A stretch of 5,933 bases of DNA, taken from Akkermansiaceae bacterium. Its GTDB lineage: Bacteria; Verrucomicrobiota; Verrucomicrobiia; Verrucomicrobiales; Akkermansiaceae. Shown piece after piece: positions 5,309 through 5,933 of this stretch. Position 1 is the first letter of the stretch, and every line of letters begins with the position of its first letter. The notes beneath the pieces are model-generated. The model did not search any database. It saw only the letters and a list, made by a program, of their open reading frames with translations, and was not told the DNA's origin. The stretch is from positions 1 through 5,933 of the forward strand of contig JALZWJ010000255.1 in assembly GCA_023300065.1 (NCBI GenBank), given 5' to 3'. Both the position numbers and the translations under genes were made by a program.

Positions 5309-5933
5309 ATGGCATTTACGGTGGCCAAGGCCCATGAATTGATCGCGGCGGCGCATGAGCGCGGTCGGCTGGCGCATGCCTTTCTCATTACCGGTCCTAA
5401 GGGGAGCGGGAAGGAGGAGCTGGCTGCTAAGATGGGGCATCTTTTGAATGGGAAGAAGGCGGGTGATGATCTGTGGGGAGAGCCGGTGGAGGAGGTGACT
5501 CCGAAGCTCAATGAGCAGGAGGGGGAATACATCCGCGTGGTGCGGCCTCGTTCTAAATCGCGGCAGATTTCGGTGGATGACATGCGGGCGCTGGAGAAGA
5601 TGATGCACCAGTCATCGCCGGATGAGACTTGGAAGATCGGGGTGGTGGTGGATGCGGACCGGATGGGGGTGGGGGCTGAGAATGCTTTTTTAAAGACGCT
5701 GGAGGAGCCACCGCGCGAGAGCCTGCTGCTTCTTTTATCAAGCGAACCAGAGCAGCTTTTGCCTACGATTTGGTCACGTTGTGTCCACCTCCCACTTGTG
5801 GCTTCCCCAGGTGCAGAAAGGCCGGAGCAGGTGCAGCGGATCCTCCCGCTTCTTGAAAAAGTGACGCGCGAGGGGATCGGCGAAATGGGGTCCGGCCTCG
5901 CGATCAAGGCGGGCTTAGAAAGTCTACTCCGTG
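5309..5933 (+). CDS. holB: DNA polymerase III delta-prime subunit, 3' end outside the window
   Basis: Clamp-loader subunit of the replicative polymerase, working with delta and tau/gamma to place the beta clamp on DNA. The frame is open from the ATG at 5309 to the window end (208 codons). An in-frame TAG at 5297-5299 leaves no alternative upstream start. The N-terminal LAHAFLITGPKGSGKE at 21-36 carries a P-loop-like GPKGSGK in which the usual Thr/Ser is Glu36. VVVDADRMG at 112-120, AENAFLKTLEEPP at 123-135 and LLPTIWSRC at 150-158 (SRC motif) are diagnostic of delta-prime. The four-cysteine zinc module normally near residues 45-75 is absent; that stretch is polar, without Cys. ATP hydrolysis is not expected of this subunit in any case. 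No Shine-Dalgarno precedes the ATG. The gene is often next to tmk; here its left neighbour is bioD, also a P-loop protein but clearly distinct. Confidence 0.92.
   Translation, partial: MAFTVAKAHELIAAAHERGRLAHAFLITGPKGSGKEELAAKMGHLLNGKKAGDDLWGEPVEEVTPKLNEQEGEYIRVVRPRSKSRQISVDDMRALEKMMHQSSPDETWKIGVVVDADRMGVGAENAFLKTLEEPPRESLLLLLSSEPEQLLPTIWSRCVHLPLVASPGAERPEQVQRILPLLEKVTREGIGEMGSGLAIKAGLESLLR

Noticed and set aside
5218..5907. 229-codon open frame antisense to holB
   Set aside because: It is the complement of a well-supported HolB; the protein is Ser/Pro/Arg-rich with no recognisable domain.

Overview
The window carries two convergently unrelated but tightly packed groups of genes around one divergent promoter region, and most likely comes from a bacterial chromosome of the phylum Verrucomicrobiota (PVC group). 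The phylum call is an inference. It rests on an atypical lumazine synthase of the kind I associate with that phylum, on a CdaA-type c-di-AMP synthase, on several starts with no Shine-Dalgarno sequence, and on moderately high-GC coding sequence. No mobile element, CRISPR array, rRNA or tRNA is visible, and there is no gene-free stretch longer than 300 bases.

Left part, minus strand (about 1-2632): reading leftwards, an alpha/beta-hydrolase (esterase/lipase-like), then the bifunctional riboflavin enzyme RibBA, then lumazine synthase RibH, which runs off the left edge. RibBA makes both precursors of lumazine: 3,4-dihydroxy-2-butanone 4-phosphate, and the GTP-derived pyrimidine that is processed to the second substrate. 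RibH condenses them, so ribBA and ribH form a small riboflavin cluster. There is no room for an FMN riboswitch before ribBA and I see none.

Middle (2633-2709): a 77-base divergent intergenic region with a perfect 12-base palindrome.

Right part, plus strand (2710-5933): a secreted protein of unknown function with an NTF2/SnoaL-like N-terminal half; cdaA (membrane diadenylate cyclase); a 51-codon membrane mini-gene that overlaps the 3' end of cdaA and resembles only the N-terminal anchor of the CdaA partner CdaR/YbbR; bioD (dethiobiotin synthetase), whose ATG overlaps the mini-gene stop (ATGA); and the 5' part of holB (DNA polymerase III delta-prime subunit), which runs off the right edge and lacks the usual zinc-binding cysteines.

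Most of the window is ordinary housekeeping metabolism. I found no convincing new multi-gene system. The point most worth a second look is the overlapping CdaR-like mini-gene between cdaA and bioD. Next are the unexplained secreted protein and the divergent features of RibH and HolB.
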